From: Planctomycetota bacterium
GTDB lineage: Bacteria > Planctomycetota > PLA2
Assembly: GCA_023150495.1 (NCBI GenBank)
Contig: JAKLKT010000192.1
Location: forward strand, 1-6,294
DNA: 6,294 bases
Direction of reading: 5' to 3'
Shown here: positions 6,001 to 6,294 of the stretch, piece after piece
How positions within the stretch are numbered: position 1 is the stretch's first letter
How the letters are laid out: the number at the start of each line of letters is the position of its first letter
The notes under the pieces: model-generated
Database searches by the model: none
Seen by the model: the letters and a program-made list of their open reading frames with translations, nothing else
Told to the model about the DNA's origin: nothing
Program-made: the position numbers and the translations under genes

Positions 6001-6294
6001 ATCAGCAGGAAGAGCGAGCCGTGGCCGCTCCCCGGCTTCGACGCGCGGAGGATCAGGCGCGTGCGCCGCGCGACACGCAGCTCGAAACGCCCGCCCGGCC
6101 CGCTCGTCGCGGTCGCGACCGGCGGCGGCGGCATGTCGAACGCCTGCATGGCCCAGCGCGACATCGAGTTGTCGGTCGTGCCCGCGCGCAGCGCGGCCAC
6201 GGCCGCACCCTCGACGGCCGCCCCGTCCCGCACGACGCGCCCCGTGAGCACGAGGTCCTCGCCGGGCACGCGGTTCGGGTCGTCGTCGCGCGCC
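3084..6294 (-). CDS. Large protein of about eleven tandem carboxypeptidase-regulatory-like domains (5' end outside window)
   Basis: The frame is open to the right edge. A GTG at 6269 could be read as a start, but in-frame codons (ARDDDPNR) continue upstream and no signal peptide or membrane segment is present, so the true start is most likely outside the window. Residue numbers here count from that GTG. From residue 5 to about 1049 the protein is a run of beta-sandwich units of the CarboxypepD_reg type, about 95 residues each. Clear unit signatures are GIVVNEKGDPVEGADVAL (111-128), TDAEGRFVLADVPDGSYRI (144-162), GVVEDEKGRPVPGARVHV (476-493), NGRGEFEIKGVGDGEVEV (814-831) and TDADGKFRFGSLLPGEYRV (916-934). 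It ends with a Pro/Lys tail (EAQPPKTPPAK) and has no sortase, PEP-CTERM or type IX sorting domain. No enzyme motif was found. Many units are rich in Gln, Asn and aromatic residues, unlike the neighbouring 751-residue protein. Function is unrecognised; an exported structural, adhesive or polysaccharide-binding role is inference. It is probably the first of a two-gene transcript with that protein. Confidence 0.88.
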   Translation of the reverse strand, partial: ARDDDPNRVPGEDLVLTGRVVRDGAAVEGAAVAALRAGTTDNSMSRWAMQAFDMPPPPVATATSGPGGRFELRVARRTRLILRASKPGSGHGSLFLLMPPEGNPPEVTLRLRPGGTLEGIVVNEKGDPVEGADVALGTQDWARSVMETAARTDAEGRFVLADVPDGSYRIRALAAGYPEVRHWTNVPMQRFVRLELRPGGVVLGTVVDGEGAPIAGARVMLQTSAWERGGLGGVAKVETDAKGAYRTEIYPGGVQAAVVEHPRYGRHVAGGDSFDLPTGLVETGKELKYDIKLRKGVPVRGVAVYADSQEPAKGATIALLRMQQQWRGMNDVASVRADDSGRFEFAYVTEGTYGLEAKGEIGARLATRYPQANQRVTIDFFVDGESAVPEQRLELVATGGVRGRIKGFGEPDPMQRPNVYLQIGTNWVSATVDDLGVYEMTNVPPMEGAVLQSQNPQAKSEPFTVEAGKIAVVDLDAAKQGITGVVEDEKGRPVPGARVHVFPQNQIQNQLPQFTQNRGWGGSLTDAQGRFNATTGNWAGDYWVTQKFVAIALKQGYAVAMSDPFDLPKEGNPGPELRLVLAQGGVVRGRVEHAGGAPAVNISVSLSPKPEARQDQGPVMDTRGSQSAYTGFDGSFEIAGVGDGVYMLHAYHPEGKIEPREARAGDEGVKLVIEPALAIAGVVVTESGSPVANAQVSVIIPKERGEQPQMGQTQANGRFRIGQLAAGSYPVEVSPTNQQYWGSTRLGFEKKRVEGVAAGTEDLVIVVPEGKGLRGKVEDEAGKPVAGAGVIAMPLEAKPQQRPQAGQPYQMETQGAPSATTNGRGEFEIKGVGDGEVEVIALADGYTPSSQRAVAGAAPVSLRLSAGEVIEGRLLKADGTPVARGWLYIQPMTKETQDKVNDWQRRGGQAWSYLGGWNMNTATTDADGKFRFGSLLPGEYRVQAAQQSDEVLPQTTLRTGMGPQTLRYERALSVKGRVTDAAGRPIVLPAGQRLNVSARVGQQWISSAMVAENGTFEIRGLPTGAAVTLQIWAGNEWKPATVETVAGADGVSIVLERNEAQPPKTPPAK
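3123..6257 (-). repeat. Array of about eleven carboxypeptidase-regulatory-like units (protein-level repeat)
   Basis: Approximate units by residue, counted from the GTG at 6269: 5-104, 107-191, 193-287, 289-391, 393-470, 473-576, 578-670, 671-763, 765-858, 860-963, 965-1049. Each starts with a 'G.V' strand and the 'G.PV.GA.V' turn, has a 'D..G.F' turn in the middle, and ends in a strand such as LRLRPGG, LELRPGG, LRLSAGE or LVLAQGG. The units at 393-470 and 965-1049 are the least typical. The joints are two to three residues, so the domains should stack end to end as a stiff rod; that shape is inferred. Confidence 0.75.

Noticed and set aside
6267..6269. GTG as the start of the large repeat protein
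   Set aside because: The frame continues upstream to the window edge, the position is at a domain border, and no signal peptide follows; it is probably an internal Val codon.

Overview
The window is very GC-rich and is filled almost entirely by three genes on the minus strand, so it reads from right to left. In transcription order they are: (1) a long surface-type protein that enters from the right edge and ends at 3084; (2) a 751-residue membrane-anchored protein of the same architecture, 3047 to 792; (3) an ECF-type RNA polymerase sigma factor that starts at 621 and runs off the left edge without a stop codon. No RNA gene, mobile element, CRISPR array or phage gene was seen.

The two large proteins consist of tandem beta-sandwich units of the carboxypeptidase-regulatory-like (CarboxypepD_reg, transthyretin/prealbumin-like) type. 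I count about eleven units in the first and about seven in the second. Each unit has the pattern 'G.V.D..G.PV.GA.V.....TD..G.F....V..G.Y.L.A...G......V.L...G'. No enzyme domain is visible in either. The smaller protein begins with an uncleaved-looking signal anchor and a Pro/Glu-rich spacer, which points to a cell-envelope location. The larger one lacks its N-terminus here.

The sigma factor has recognisable regions 2 and 4. After region 4 it continues without a stop into a linker and a hydrophobic segment that begins Met-Ser-Ala-Lys-Ala-Lys, so it appears to be a sigma factor fused to a membrane segment and possibly to an extracytoplasmic domain beyond the window. An in-frame ATG with a well-placed Shine-Dalgarno-like GGGAG lies just before this segment, so a separate exported product from an internal start is also possible.

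High GC, many carboxypeptidase-regulatory-like repeats, and an ECF sigma factor with a C-terminal membrane extension together suggest a high-GC Planctomycetota lineage. Myxococcota or another high-GC environmental phylum is an alternative. This is an inference from architecture, not a taxonomic result. The working model is a locus for large envelope proteins beside a membrane-tethered transcription regulator; whether the sigma factor controls these genes cannot be decided from the window.
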